Assembly (NCBI GenBank): GCA_017379935.1
Contig: JAFNVC010000018.1
Coordinates: 1-64,000, forward strand
Length of the DNA: 64,000 nt
Direction of reading: 5' to 3'
Source: Clostridia bacterium
GTDB lineage: Bacteria > Bacillota > Clostridia > Oscillospirales > Acutalibacteraceae
Below the pieces are notes generated by a model. The model saw nothing but the letters and a program-made list of their open reading frames with translations. It had not been told where the DNA came from and did not search any database. Positions 26,600 through 34,834 of the stretch are shown here, in pieces. The position numbers were made by a program, and so were the translations under genes. How positions within the stretch are numbered: the stretch's first letter is position 1; each line of letters opens with the position of its first letter.

Positions 26600-26628
26600 A
26601 AGCACACTCTGAAAAGGGTGTGCTTTTT
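26600..26628 (+). terminator. terminator of the antiporter gene
   Basis: AAGCACAC(TCTGAAAAGG)GTGTGCTTTTT hairpin directly after the stop. Confidence 0.88.
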
Positions 26629-26675
26629 GGTATAAATTTTAATTTGTCGTGCTTAAACAGAGAAAGTAAAAATGC

Positions 26676-26717
26676 AACCCGAAGTTTACACATAAATTCT
26701 TGTTATGTAAACTCGGG
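26676..26717. repeat. long imperfect inverted repeat before a membrane-protein gene
   Basis: AACCCGAAGTTTACACATAA pairs with TTATGTAAACTCGGGTT across a 7-nt loop. It abuts the -35 box of the next promoter, so it is either a reverse-strand terminator (the other side carries ATTTTTA) or an operator. Confidence 0.55.
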
Positions 26718-26744
26718 TTGATTGATTTTTGAAAAAAGTGTATT
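26716..26744 (+). promoter_or_regulatory. promoter of the five-helix membrane protein
   Basis: TTGATT (26716-26721), 17-bp spacer, TATTAT (26739-26744). Confidence 0.6.
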
Positions 26745-26770
26745 ATTATATAAGGTGAAGGGGTGATAAA

Positions 26771-27286
26771 ATGAGTGCCAAAAAAATTTTTTATTTCGCG
26801 CTTCTTGCGCTTGCGCCATATCTCGGCATTGCGGCGATGTATTTTTTGTCAGAGCAAAAAATTTTATTGCTTGTCCTGATTGCTTTAATTGAAGGTCTGA
26901 CGTTTACGCTGACGCTCATCTGCGTTTATAAAAGTCAGAAAAACAGGTGGGACGCCCACGCTTTGGCAAAAGCGGTAATGATAGTGAAGCTCATACATAT
27001 TCCTGCGTACGTTATGAATTTTGTTTTTGCCTGTCTGTGTTTGATGATGCTGTTTACTTTTCCCGGCGCTCTGATTTATTTTATCACCGATTGCATTGCT
27101 CTTATGATGAGCGGACTTGTTGTGACATCGGCAATGCTCCGTGCGATGAGCGAAAATCCGCGGATTTGCGGCAAGTATCTTTGGATAATTCCGTTACAGT
27201 TCGTTTTCTGCGCAGACGTATTTGCGACGGTTTTCCTTTACAAAAAGCTGAAAGAGGAAAAAGAGAATAAAATTTTAAATCCTTGA
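26771..27286 (+). CDS. hypothetical polytopic membrane protein
   Basis: This 171-aa protein has about five hydrophobic helices (about 5-25, 30-52, 69-92, 96-118, 136-156) and a charged C-terminal tail (KKLKEEKENK). No family motif is recognised. It carries a GGTGAAGGGGTGA ribosome binding region before ATG 26771 and its own promoter. It is separate in promoter from the Fic gene that follows. It is probably a small permease-like or sensor membrane protein; its function is unknown. Confidence 0.6.
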   Translation: MSAKKIFYFALLALAPYLGIAAMYFLSEQKILLLVLIALIEGLTFTLTLICVYKSQKNRWDAHALAKAVMIVKLIHIPAYVMNFVFACLCLMMLFTFPGALIYFITDCIALMMSGLVVTSAMLRAMSENPRICGKYLWIIPLQFVFCADVFATVFLYKKLKEEKENKILNP

Positions 27287-27332
27287 CAAGGATTACTAAA
27301 CGACACTTTTTTGTCGGCTATATTTATAATAC

Positions 27333-27418
27333 TTTCCCTTAATCGGTAGATAATATTAAGGAAATATTCTCGAAAGGCATTGACTATTCCCTTAAACTAT
27401 ATTAAAATATAAGGGAAT
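27333..27418 (+). promoter_or_regulatory. Fic promoter with two palindromic operator-like elements
   Basis: A promoter TTGACT (27380-27385), 17 bp, TAAAAT (27403-27408) is overlapped by ATTCCCTTA (27386-27394) and TAAGGGAAT (27410-27418), a perfect 9-bp inverted repeat with a 15-bp centre. Upstream lies a related pair, TTTCCCTTAA (27333-27342) and TTAAGGAAA (27356-27364). The four CCCTTA-type half sites look like binding sites for a dimeric regulator, and the downstream Fic protein itself has a C-terminal winged-helix region. Confidence 0.7.
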
Positions 27419-27436
27419 AGCGAGGAGGGTAAGGAG

Positions 27437-28483
27437 ATGCGAAATTTTAATTACTCGAAAATCAAAGAGCAAAAATGGGATTCTGATGTTCTTGGGTTGA
27501 TTGCCGCAATATATAAAGAAGCCGGAAAACAGGAGCTGTATCTCAAACAACAGCCTGAAAAACTCGAAAAGCTTGTTGAAATTGCAAAGGTACAAAGCAC
27601 GGAGGCTTCAAATGCTATTGAAGGTATTATCACAACTAATACCCGTGTCAAACAATTAGTGGCAGAAAAGACTGCGCCGAAAAATCGTGATGAGCAGGAG
27701 ATTGCGGGCTATCGCGACGTGTTGAATATAATACATGAGAGCTTTGATGCGATTCCTTTAACGACGAATTATATACTTCAGCTTCACAAGGTGCTGTACA
27801 GCCATATGAACAATCCGATGGCCGGGAGAACCAAAAATGTGCAGAATTATATAAGTGCCACATATCCTGACGGACATACACAGACCGTATTTACTCCTCT
27901 TGCACCGTTTGAAACGCCGGATGCGCTTGACAGAATATGTGAAGAATACAACAGGGTTATCGGGAATATGGAGGTTGAGCCGTTGATAGCAATTCCGATT
28001 TTTATCCACGATTTTCTCTGTATTCATCCCTTTAACGACGGGAACGGAAGAATGAGCCGTTTGCTTACAACTCTGCTGCTTTACAGAAACGGCTTTTATG
28101 TCGGAAAATATATTTCACTTGAAGCTAAAATAGCGAAAAACAAGGATCTTTACTATGATGCGCTTAATAAGGCTCAGGAGGGCTGGCACGAAGGAGCCGA
28201 GGATTCGGTTGTTTTTATCAAATATCTTCTTGGCACAATTCTTTCGGCATATAAGGATTTTGAAGAGCGGTTTGGCTTGATTGAAGAAAAATTATCTGCA
28301 GTTGAAATCGTAAGAAAAGCGACACAGCTAAAAATCGGTCGATTTACAAAGCAGGATATCCGCGAGCTTTCTCCGTCGCTTAGCATAAGCTCGATTGAGG
28401 GTGCTTTGCGAAAAATGATCGAAGCGGGCGAGTTGAAGCGTGAAGGTAACGGAAAGAATATATGTTATTATCGGCTGAAGTAA
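27437..28483 (+). CDS. Fic-domain AMP-transferase with C-terminal winged helix
   Basis: This 348-aa protein has the Fic core HPFNDGNGRMSR at about residues 196-207. An inhibitory motif of the form S/TxxxEG is in the N-terminal helix (STEASNAIEGI, S58 to E62), which makes it an autoinhibited class II enzyme. Fic proteins transfer AMP or other nucleotide parts to target hydroxyls. Residues about 285-348 (FTKQDIRELSPSLS, then EGALRKMIEAGELKREG) read as a winged helix-turn-helix, so it may bind DNA. The palindromes in its own promoter are the obvious target. AGGAGGGTAAGGAG precedes ATG 27437. No partner antitoxin gene is seen. Confidence 0.88.
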   Translation: MRNFNYSKIKEQKWDSDVLGLIAAIYKEAGKQELYLKQQPEKLEKLVEIAKVQSTEASNAIEGIITTNTRVKQLVAEKTAPKNRDEQEIAGYRDVLNIIHESFDAIPLTTNYILQLHKVLYSHMNNPMAGRTKNVQNYISATYPDGHTQTVFTPLAPFETPDALDRICEEYNRVIGNMEVEPLIAIPIFIHDFLCIHPFNDGNGRMSRLLTTLLLYRNGFYVGKYISLEAKIAKNKDLYYDALNKAQEGWHEGAEDSVVFIKYLLGTILSAYKDFEERFGLIEEKLSAVEIVRKATQLKIGRFTKQDIRELSPSLSISSIEGALRKMIEAGELKREGNGKNICYYRLK

Positions 28484-28517
28484 ATTGTAGTGTTAGAATG
28501 AATAGGAGAGTATAAAT

Positions 28518-29105
28518 ATGTTTAATGATATTAAAAATCCTGGTGGAGAGCTTAAAGCAATAATAAAAATCATATTTATAATTGAGGTCATTTCGCTGGT
28601 TGTTACCGGAATTGTGTTGTTGTGCAACTACGAATCAGATGGTTTATTGCCTGCGATTGCTTGTTGGACGGTGGGTATCGGAGCGGCTTGGTTCAGCGCC
28701 TTTTTGCTTCACTGTTTTGGTCAGCTTATAGAGAGTTCTGATATAACCGCAGGGCGGTTGACATTAGATGAGGTCGCAGGGAATAAAGAAAGAGCAAAAT
28801 GGATTAAAACATATATGGATGATATGCAAAAGGAGAAAGCTGTAAAAGTAACATCACAAAATATATCAAAGCACAGGAACGAGCAGTTGGAAGAAAAAAG
28901 CAAAAAGGCCGATACATATAAAAAGCCGGCAAATTATGATGCAACTCCGGTTATACCGTATTATGAGGCAGGAAACCGACTTGGTGTTATTTGTCCTAAA
29001 TGCAAAGAGAATTTAGTTTTCTTTAAAAATGCAGTCAAAAAAGGCGAATTATATGAATGTGCACACTGCGGGGAAAAGCTCAATCTTGATAGTGCAATGG
29101 AATAA
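28518..29105 (+). CDS. membrane protein with C-terminal zinc ribbon
   Basis: This 195-aa protein has two hydrophobic helices (about 14-37 and 44-68), then a charged linker of about 80 residues, and a C-terminal zinc-ribbon with CPKC (about 159-162) and CAHC (about 182-185). The topology suggests a membrane-anchored cytoplasmic ribbon. AGGAGAG precedes ATG 28518, 34 bp after the Fic stop, so it may be cotranscribed with fic. Its function is unknown; similar anchored ribbons are common in Clostridia. Confidence 0.65.
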   Translation: MFNDIKNPGGELKAIIKIIFIIEVISLVVTGIVLLCNYESDGLLPAIACWTVGIGAAWFSAFLLHCFGQLIESSDITAGRLTLDEVAGNKERAKWIKTYMDDMQKEKAVKVTSQNISKHRNEQLEEKSKKADTYKKPANYDATPVIPYYEAGNRLGVICPKCKENLVFFKNAVKKGELYECAHCGEKLNLDSAME

Positions 29106-29117
29106 TTGATTTGAAGA

Positions 29118-29157
29118 TTATCCTGACCTACATAAGTGGGGCGGGATTTTCTTTTTT
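29118..29157 (+). terminator. intrinsic terminator after the zinc-ribbon gene
   Basis: ATCCTGACC / GGGGCGGGAT imperfect stem followed by TTTTCTTTTTT. Confidence 0.6.
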
Positions 29158-29167
29158 AAAATAACTC

Positions 29168-29196
29168 TTCACATTATAAGCATATTGTGATATAAT
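29168..29196 (+). promoter_or_regulatory. promoter of the M20 peptidase - YfcC operon
   Basis: TTCACA (29168-29173), 17-bp spacer, TATAAT (29191-29196), extended TG at 29188-29189. Confidence 0.75.
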
Positions 29197-29229
29197 ACTT
29201 CGGCATAATTTGTAAAAGGTGGGGTTTTG

Positions 29230-30543
29230 GTGTCAAGAAATGAGATTTACGCCGAAGGGCTTTCAAAAATTATTCAGGTTGAGACAATTTCAACCTTCAA
29301 CCAGACGGACAGAACAAAATTCTACCGTTTTCACGATTTGCTTCGTGAAATGTTTCCTCATCTTTTTGCTGTTTGTACCTTTGAGGACTTCAATGGCAGC
29401 TTTCTTCTGCGCTGGCAGGGCAGGGGTAAGGGCGAGCCGATAATGCTTATGAATCATCACGACGTTGTTGAGGCAACGGGCGAATGGAAATATCCGCCCT
29501 TTTCGGGCGCGATTGCCGAGGGCAAGGTATGGGGCAGAGGTACTCTTGATACTAAGGGCGGTCTCTGGGCTATGCTTCAGGCGGCCGATGAGCTTGCGGC
29601 AGAGGGCTTTACTCCCGAACGCGATGTTTATTTTGAATCCGCCTGCACGGAGGAGTGCGACGGCTCGGGCGCGGATATGATTTCAAATGAGCTTCTCAGG
29701 CGCGGAATCCGTTTTTATATGATTCTTGACGAGGGCGGAATGATTCTCGAGGAGCCTGTCGGCGGTGCCAAGGGCAGATTCGCAATGGTCGGTGTCGGCG
29801 AAAAGGGCTGCGTGGATCTTAAATTTATTGCACGCTCGTCAGGCGGTCACGCCTCAATTCCCGACAAAAACACACCGCTCGTCCGCCTCGGTCAGTTTAT
29901 GGCAGAGGTCGAAAAGGGTAAGCTTTTCAGAGCTGAAATTTCCCCGACGGTTGCAAAAACTTTTTCAACCGTTTCCGAAACGATGGACGGTCCGCTTAAG
30001 GTGGTTCTTGCGAATTCGAAGCTTTTTGCACCGCTTCTTAAAAGGGTTATGCCGTCGGTTTCCGCGGCGGGCAATGCGATGCTCAGAACAACTGTCGCAT
30101 TCACAATGGCTGCGGGCTCTGAGGGCACCAACGTCCTTCCGCATGAGGCGTGGATTGTCGGCAATATGAGAACCTCTCCGCATCAGGGCAGCGAATCCAG
30201 TATTGCGGAAATTGCGGAGCTTGCGAAGAAATTCGATATTGAAACGGTCGTGCTTGATCCGGGGGTGGATTCAACCGTTACGGATTACAATTCCGGGCAG
30301 TTCAGGCTCATTGAAAAAGCGGTCGAAAAACACTTCGACGGGGTCAGAACGACGCCGTGGATTATTACGGGCGCAACCGATTGCAGATTTCTGTGCCGTG
30401 TCAGCGATCACTGCCTGCGTTTTGCTCCGTTCTTTATGACGGACGAGCAGGTTGCAAGCATCCATGCGATTGACGAGAATATCGAGGTCGAGCAGCTTTC
30501 AACGGCTGTCGATTTTTACAAATATATCATTACGGAGGCTTAA
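29230..30543 (+). CDS. M20-family metallopeptidase/deacylase
   Basis: The 437-aa enzyme starts at GTG 29230 (TTG 29227 is an alternative), with AAAGGTGGGG upstream. Zinc ligands of the M20 family are visible: LMNHHDVVEA (His and following Asp), GRGTLDTKGG (bridging Asp), ESACTEECDGSGAD (general base Glu and Glu ligand) and a late His in RVSDHCLRF. The lid-domain segment GVGEKGCVDLKF is conserved. The family hydrolyses dipeptides or N-acyl amino acids in the cytoplasm. It is followed after 1 bp by a YfcC-type transporter, a pairing that suggests uptake and hydrolysis of a peptide or acylated amino acid. Confidence 0.85.
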   Translation: MSRNEIYAEGLSKIIQVETISTFNQTDRTKFYRFHDLLREMFPHLFAVCTFEDFNGSFLLRWQGRGKGEPIMLMNHHDVVEATGEWKYPPFSGAIAEGKVWGRGTLDTKGGLWAMLQAADELAAEGFTPERDVYFESACTEECDGSGADMISNELLRRGIRFYMILDEGGMILEEPVGGAKGRFAMVGVGEKGCVDLKFIARSSGGHASIPDKNTPLVRLGQFMAEVEKGKLFRAEISPTVAKTFSTVSETMDGPLKVVLANSKLFAPLLKRVMPSVSAAGNAMLRTTVAFTMAAGSEGTNVLPHEAWIVGNMRTSPHQGSESSIAEIAELAKKFDIETVVLDPGVDSTVTDYNSGQFRLIEKAVEKHFDGVRTTPWIITGATDCRFLCRVSDHCLRFAPFFMTDEQVASIHAIDENIEVEQLSTAVDFYKYIITEA

Positions 30544-30544
30544 T

Positions 30545-31948
30545 ATGGAGAATAAACAGGAAAAAGGACTCAACATAGGTGTCAAGTCCTTCATCACTGC
30601 GATTGTGGTCATTTTTGTGCTTATGGTTGCATCGTATGTACTGACCCTCGTTGTCCCCGGCGGTGAATACGTCCGCTTCAAGGATGCGAGCGGTAATATG
30701 CTCATCGACGTCAACGGCGGATATTATAACGTTGAGGGCGGTATTCCCTTGTGGAAATGGGCGCTGTCACCGATACTTGTTCTCGGTGCTTCGGGTAGCG
30801 GCACGCTGATTGCGGTTATAGTTTTCCTTCTTGTTATCGGCGGTATTTTCAACTCGCTTGACAAATCGGGACTGATGAAATATATGCTCGACCGTATGGT
30901 AAAGCGCTTCGGCGCGGTACGTTACCGTATGCTTGCTGTCGTGACCTTCTTCTTTATGGCAATGGGCGCTATGATCGGCTCGTTCGAAGAGGTCGTACCC
31001 CTCGTACCGATTGTGGTTGCACTTGCGATCAACCTCGGCTGGGATTCGCTAACGGGTGTCGGAATGAGCCTTCTTGCCGTCGGCTGCGGCTTTGCCTCGG
31101 GTGTATGCAATCCGTTTACGGTCGGAGTTGCACAGCAGCTTGCAGGGCTTCCTATGTTTTCGGGCGCGTGGATGAGATTGGTTTCATTCGTGCTTATTTA
31201 TGCGCTTCTTCTGGTTTTCGTTATGTTCCACGCAAAGAAGGTTGAAAAGCCGATTGCACTGCAGAACGGTATTGATACGATAGCAACGGATAAAAAGATG
31301 GATAAGGGTCTCATCTGCTTCGTTTCAATCCTCGGCGCAGGTATTCTTACGATTCTCTGCTCGGGCTTCATCCCCGCATTGCAGGATTATACAATGATTA
31401 TTGTTGCGGTTATGTTCCTTGCGGCAGGTATTACGGCAACTCTCGTTTCGGGAATGAAGGGTAAGCTTCTTGCAAAGACCTCCTTTGAGGGCGTCAAGAG
31501 CATTTTCCCTGCGGTTATAATGATTCTTATGGCATCGTCAATCAAGTTCACGCTTGAAGAGGCGAACGTGCTTGATACTATTCTCCACGGTGCGGTCGGA
31601 CTTGCACAGGATATGCCGAAATGGGCGGTAATTCTCTTTATTTACCTCATCGTTCTCGGTATGAATTTCTTCATTCCGTCGGGCTCGGCAAAGGCGTTTA
31701 TGCTCATTCCGCTCATTGTACCGATGGCGCAGATTTTCGGCGTTTCGGCACAGCTTTGCGTTGTTGCATTTGCATTCGGTGACGGCTTCTCAAACGTATT
31801 TTATCCGACAAATCCAGCTTTGCTTATCGGTCTCGGAGTCGGAGACGTAAGCTACAGCAAGTGGTTCAGATTCAGCTGGAAATTCCAGGCAATGAACCTT
31901 GTGCTGACAAGCGCATTGCTCCTCTTCGGACTTGCGGTGGGATATTAA
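30545..31948 (+). CDS. YfcC-family transporter
   Basis: The 467-aa protein starts at MENKQEKGLNIG (ATG 30545; ACGGAGG upstream). It has about 12 hydrophobic helices. SYVLTLVVPGGEYVRF in the first helix, ASGSGTLIAVIVFLLVIGG, and FIPSGSAKAFMLIPLIVP with YPTNPALLIGLG near the end are typical of the YfcC/AbgT/DcuC-like superfamily of carboxylate and peptide permeases. The substrate is not deducible beyond an anionic peptide or amino-acid derivative. It is translationally coupled to the M20 peptidase. Confidence 0.85.
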   Translation: MENKQEKGLNIGVKSFITAIVVIFVLMVASYVLTLVVPGGEYVRFKDASGNMLIDVNGGYYNVEGGIPLWKWALSPILVLGASGSGTLIAVIVFLLVIGGIFNSLDKSGLMKYMLDRMVKRFGAVRYRMLAVVTFFFMAMGAMIGSFEEVVPLVPIVVALAINLGWDSLTGVGMSLLAVGCGFASGVCNPFTVGVAQQLAGLPMFSGAWMRLVSFVLIYALLLVFVMFHAKKVEKPIALQNGIDTIATDKKMDKGLICFVSILGAGILTILCSGFIPALQDYTMIIVAVMFLAAGITATLVSGMKGKLLAKTSFEGVKSIFPAVIMILMASSIKFTLEEANVLDTILHGAVGLAQDMPKWAVILFIYLIVLGMNFFIPSGSAKAFMLIPLIVPMAQIFGVSAQLCVVAFAFGDGFSNVFYPTNPALLIGLGVGDVSYSKWFRFSWKFQAMNLVLTSALLLFGLAVGY

Positions 31949-31975
31949 TACATAAATTAAAGGAGTAATTAAAAA

Positions 31976-32374
31976 ATGTCATCTTTTTTAAACACTATGC
32001 CGTTCGGATTGTTTGTATTGGCAATGCTTTGCATTATGGCTGTGGCTGTATATGAGATAGTTAAAATAAGAAATGATGAAACAAAAGTACATAACAAATA
32101 TATAATGTACACACTTTTGATACTTTCTCCTATTCTGATATTGAAACGTTATATGTCCGAAAATCCCGTGGGCAATGTATTTGAAATAATAATCAATGTA
32201 TTGCTCGCTTTGGGAGCAGTTATGCTTTTCGGTTCCTTGTTTTATGCTTGGAAAAAGTCAAGAACATTTGTTGATTCGACCACAGCTAATCAGCAGAAAA
32301 ATCTGCTGTTGACAATCGGTATAATAATGGCTGTTCTTATAGTTTTTATCTTGTTTGTTTACTTTTTCTTATAA
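31976..32374 (+). CDS. hypothetical small membrane protein
   Basis: This 132-aa protein has about four hydrophobic helices (residues 9-28, 43-58, 70-90 and 110-132). No recognised family. The ribosome binding site AAAGGAG lies 9 bp before ATG 31976, and the gene is 27 bp after the transporter, so it may be at the end of that operon. Its AT-rich codons differ from the transporter's GC-richer ones, which suggests a separate origin. Confidence 0.6.
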   Translation: MSSFLNTMPFGLFVLAMLCIMAVAVYEIVKIRNDETKVHNKYIMYTLLILSPILILKRYMSENPVGNVFEIIINVLLALGAVMLFGSLFYAWKKSRTFVDSTTANQQKNLLLTIGIIMAVLIVFILFVYFFL

Positions 32375-32399
32375 GATAAACTGATAGCGGCAAAAAAAT

Positions 32400-32430
32400 T
32401 GGGCAGGGATTTTCCCTGTCCTGATTTTTT
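32400..32430 (+). terminator. intrinsic terminator
   Basis: GGCAGGG(ATTTT)CCCTGTCC stem followed by TGATTTTTT, 26 bp past the stop. Confidence 0.8.
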
Positions 32431-32484
32431 ACAAATTTTAATTTATCAGGGAGTTTTATTTTTAGTTATCGCTTTCTTTGAGCA

Positions 32485-32592
32485 GGCTCCTTTGTAAAGG
32501 AGCTGTCCGAAGGACTGAGGATTGATAAAAAGTTAATTTTAACAATCAATCATCCGTCACGCTACGCGTGCCACCTTCTTTCCAAAGAAGGC
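32485..32592. repeat. pair of two-hairpin repeats in opposite orientation
   Basis: The forward copy (32485-32520) has hairpin GGCTCCTTTGTAAAGGAGC, then hairpin GTCCGAAGGAC and TGAGG. The reverse copy (32551-32592) reads on the minus strand as a CTTCTTTGGAAAGAAG hairpin, the linker GTGG, a CACGCGTAGCGTG hairpin and ACGGATG. Their outer ends continue into matching ATTGAT / ATCAAT tails. The reverse copy belongs to the same family as the repeats around the DUF559 gene at 39.2-39.8 kb. They are probably miniature mobile sequences. Confidence 0.65.
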
Positions 32593-32615
32593 AAACGCCC
32601 TGACTGATTCTGCGC

Positions 32616-32641
32616 GGTAGGGCGGTGGCTTGCTGCCGCCG
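32616..32641. repeat. REP-like palindrome, variant copy
   Basis: A 26-bp element starting GGTAGGGCGG and ending GCCGCCG. It matches the two REP-like copies inside the RAYT gene (36697-36722, 36861-36886) except for two changes that sit opposite each other in the stem. Confidence 0.65.
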
Positions 32642-32669
32642 TTTTATAATCGCGGCGCAGTCCCTTAAT

Positions 32670-32759
32670 GTTTGCAACGCAAACACATCATTCGCGAAGT
32701 GAACATCATTCATCATATCCGCATTGCGGATATATCATTGCAAAGTCAAAGACTTTGCA
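32670..32759. repeat. array of four dissimilar palindromes with an ATCATT linker
   Basis: Four unrelated short palindromes (32670-32684 GTTTGC..GCAAAC; 32691-32703 TTCGC..GTGAA; 32715-32733 ATATCCGC..GCGGATAT; 32739-32759 TGCAAAGTC..GACTTTGCA) are joined by CATCATT-type linkers. No gene is present in this stretch. The design matches the second array at 48769-48938. Confidence 0.65.
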
Positions 32760-32777
32760 GGACAAACCCCAATTTAC

Positions 32778-32812
32778 AAAAAAGAACTTCCGCAAGAAAC
32801 GGAAGTTCTTTT
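32778..32812 (-). terminator. terminator of the MATE gene
   Basis: AAGAACTTCCG / CGGAAGTTCTT stem; on the reverse strand it is followed by TTTTTT and lies just beyond the MATE stop. Confidence 0.85.
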
Positions 32813-32823
32813 GCTTTTATAAA

Positions 32824-34203
32824 TTACGCTACAATTTTCTTTATCCACTTGCCCATACCGACGAAGGTCAGTCCCAGTGCCGCCTTGAGAGCGTTGACTG
32901 CCTGAACGCAGGCATAAATCGGAAGGATTGTGAGTGATGTGAAATTACAAAGTGCGAACGCGAGCGGTGCCATAGTTGCCCAGACGAAGCCCGAATCGAA
33001 GATAATTGTGATAATCGCCTGACCGCCCGAGCGCAGAGTGAAATACGAGGCGTTTGCAATCGCATCAAAGGGGACCGCGAGTGCGCAGATCTGCATCATT
33101 CTTGTTGCAAGAATTTTTACATCGGGGTCGAGCTTGTAAAAATCGGGGATAAATTCCGCACTCACGAAGAACAGCGCCATAACCGCAAGGCTGACAAAAA
33201 CGGAGAAGGTGATGAGCTTGACGGAGGAGTCCTTTGCTTCCTTGATTTTGCCCGCGCCGAGAAGCTGACCGAGTACGATTCCGATTGAAACTCCGACCGC
33301 CTGGAATGCGACGGCAAAAACGTTGAAGAAGGTCATAACAATATTATTTGCCGCAACGACTGCAAGCCCCTCGCCCGAATAGCACTGATTGGTGAAGGCA
33401 AGTCCCGCCGCCCACATCGTTTCGTTGAGCATAAGCGGAAGTCCCTTTTGTGCAATCTTTTTTACGAGGTCGAGCGGAACGCGGATGCTTCTGTATGCAC
33501 CGACGATGAATTTATTCGTATCCTTGTTTTTATGTGTCCAGCCTGCAACGATTGCGAGCTCGACGAAGCGCGAAAGCACCGTCGCGATTGCTGCACCGAC
33601 AACGCCGAGTTTCGGTGCGCCGAAATGGCCGAAGATAAGAATGTAGTTGAAAACGAGGTTGACCGCAACAGCGATAAGTCCCGAGACCATCGGGGGCATA
33701 GTCTTGCCCTCCTCGCGCAGGGTGCTCGAATAGCATTGAACGAGTGAGGCGGGGATAAGTCCGACGAGCATTACGTTAAGATAGCTTCTGCCTGCCGTAA
33801 AGGATGCGGAAATATCCTCTGCAGAGCCCTCACCCTTGAGGTAGAGATTGATGAGCATATCGCCACCGAAATAAAAGAGCGCGATAACACCCGCGGTCAG
33901 CACCGTGCAGAAAAGCACCTTGAAGCGGAAGGTGTCGCGCAGACCCTTTGTGTCACCGCTTCCGACGTATTGCGCGCCGAAAATTCCTGCGCCCGAAACT
34001 GCGCCGAAAATGCAGAGATTGAAGACAAAAATCAACTGATTTGCAACGGAAACGCCGATCATCTCCGTCTGACCTACCTGACCGACCATAAGGTTGTCGA
34101 GCATATTGACGAAGTTGGTTATTCCGTTCTGAATAAGTATAGGTATCATCAGGGCGAAAACGCGCTTATAAAAGCGCTTGTCACCGATAAATTTTTTAAG
34201 CAT
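32824..34203 (-). CDS. MATE-family efflux transporter
   Basis: The 459-aa protein starts at MLKKFIGDKRFYKRVFALM (ATG 34203, GGAGG upstream). It has 12 helices in two six-helix repeats. PILIQNGITNFVNMLDNLMVGQVG is the typical first repeat with the VD/DN-like motif, and ANNIVMTFFNVFAVAFQAVGVSIGIVLGQLLGAG is the equivalent region of the second repeat. MATE proteins export drugs or metabolites with Na+ or H+. It is a single gene with its own promoter and terminator. Confidence 0.9.
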   Translation of the reverse strand: MLKKFIGDKRFYKRVFALMIPILIQNGITNFVNMLDNLMVGQVGQTEMIGVSVANQLIFVFNLCIFGAVSGAGIFGAQYVGSGDTKGLRDTFRFKVLFCTVLTAGVIALFYFGGDMLINLYLKGEGSAEDISASFTAGRSYLNVMLVGLIPASLVQCYSSTLREEGKTMPPMVSGLIAVAVNLVFNYILIFGHFGAPKLGVVGAAIATVLSRFVELAIVAGWTHKNKDTNKFIVGAYRSIRVPLDLVKKIAQKGLPLMLNETMWAAGLAFTNQCYSGEGLAVVAANNIVMTFFNVFAVAFQAVGVSIGIVLGQLLGAGKIKEAKDSSVKLITFSVFVSLAVMALFFVSAEFIPDFYKLDPDVKILATRMMQICALAVPFDAIANASYFTLRSGGQAIITIIFDSGFVWATMAPLAFALCNFTSLTILPIYACVQAVNALKAALGLTFVGMGKWIKKIVA

Positions 34204-34237
34204 TACTGCAAGCCTCCGTGAAAAGTGTGCAACGCTG

Positions 34238-34266
34238 ATTTTAACACAAAATATAAGGGTTATCAA
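34238..34266 (-). promoter_or_regulatory. promoter of the MATE gene
   Basis: On the reverse strand TTGATA (34266-34261), 17-bp spacer, TAAAAT (34243-34238). Confidence 0.65.
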
Positions 34267-34296
34267 GATATATAACTTTCATTTTTGCAATAATCG

Positions 34297-34305
34297 TGAT
34301 ATAAT
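34297..34305 (+). promoter_or_regulatory. extended -10 promoter of the GNAT - GH35 genes
   Basis: TGATATAAT (34297-34305). The -35 position (34277-34282, TTTCAT) matches poorly, so the promoter probably depends on the extended -10. Confidence 0.55.
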
Positions 34306-34325
34306 GCAGGGGTGAGGTGGTTGTG

Positions 34326-34832
34326 ATGAAAGATAATATAGGATTCCAATACCTTGATAAAAAAGATTTTGCCTCACTTTCACGGCAGATTTTTGATATT
34401 CTTGCGGATAATATGTCGGTTATTGCTCCGACGGGAAACAGCAGGGAGGAAGATTTTAACTGTTGGTTTTCTGCCGTCAGTGACGGACTTGAGCGCGATG
34501 AACGGCAGATAATTCTCATAAAAAACGGTACGGAAATAATAGGCTTTTTTCAGTATTATGTGAACGAAGATACTCTTGCGATGGAAGAGATACAGTTGGC
34601 TTCGGAATATCACGGCAAAGCGAATGCTTTCAGAAATCTGTACGGATTTTTATTTGAAAACATACCGCACAGTCTTCAATATGTTAAGGCTTTTGCTAAT
34701 AAGAAAAACGAAAAATCAATTTTAATTCTTCAGAAACTCGGATTGAAAATTTCGGGTGAAAACAAAAACGGTAACAGTTACTTGTTTACGGGAGATTTTG
34801 CAGACCTGTTAAATTGGTACAAAGGAGAATAG
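34326..34832 (+). CDS. GNAT-like acetyltransferase
   Basis: The 168-aa protein is counted from ATG 34326 (GGTGAGG 8 bp upstream; GTG 34317 is possible). DERQIILIKNGTEIIGFFQYYV gives the beta-strand pair, EIQLASEYHGKANAFRNLYGFLF the acetyl-CoA binding region with a degenerate Q/RxxGxG/A motif, and VKAFANKKNEKSILILQKLGLKI the C-terminal core typical of GNAT enzymes. The substrate is unknown. The stop is 2 bp before the start of the GH35 gene, so the two are coupled. Confidence 0.7.
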   Translation: MKDNIGFQYLDKKDFASLSRQIFDILADNMSVIAPTGNSREEDFNCWFSAVSDGLERDERQIILIKNGTEIIGFFQYYVNEDTLAMEEIQLASEYHGKANAFRNLYGFLFENIPHSLQYVKAFANKKNEKSILILQKLGLKISGENKNGNSYLFTGDFADLLNWYKGE

Positions 34833-34834
34833 CT

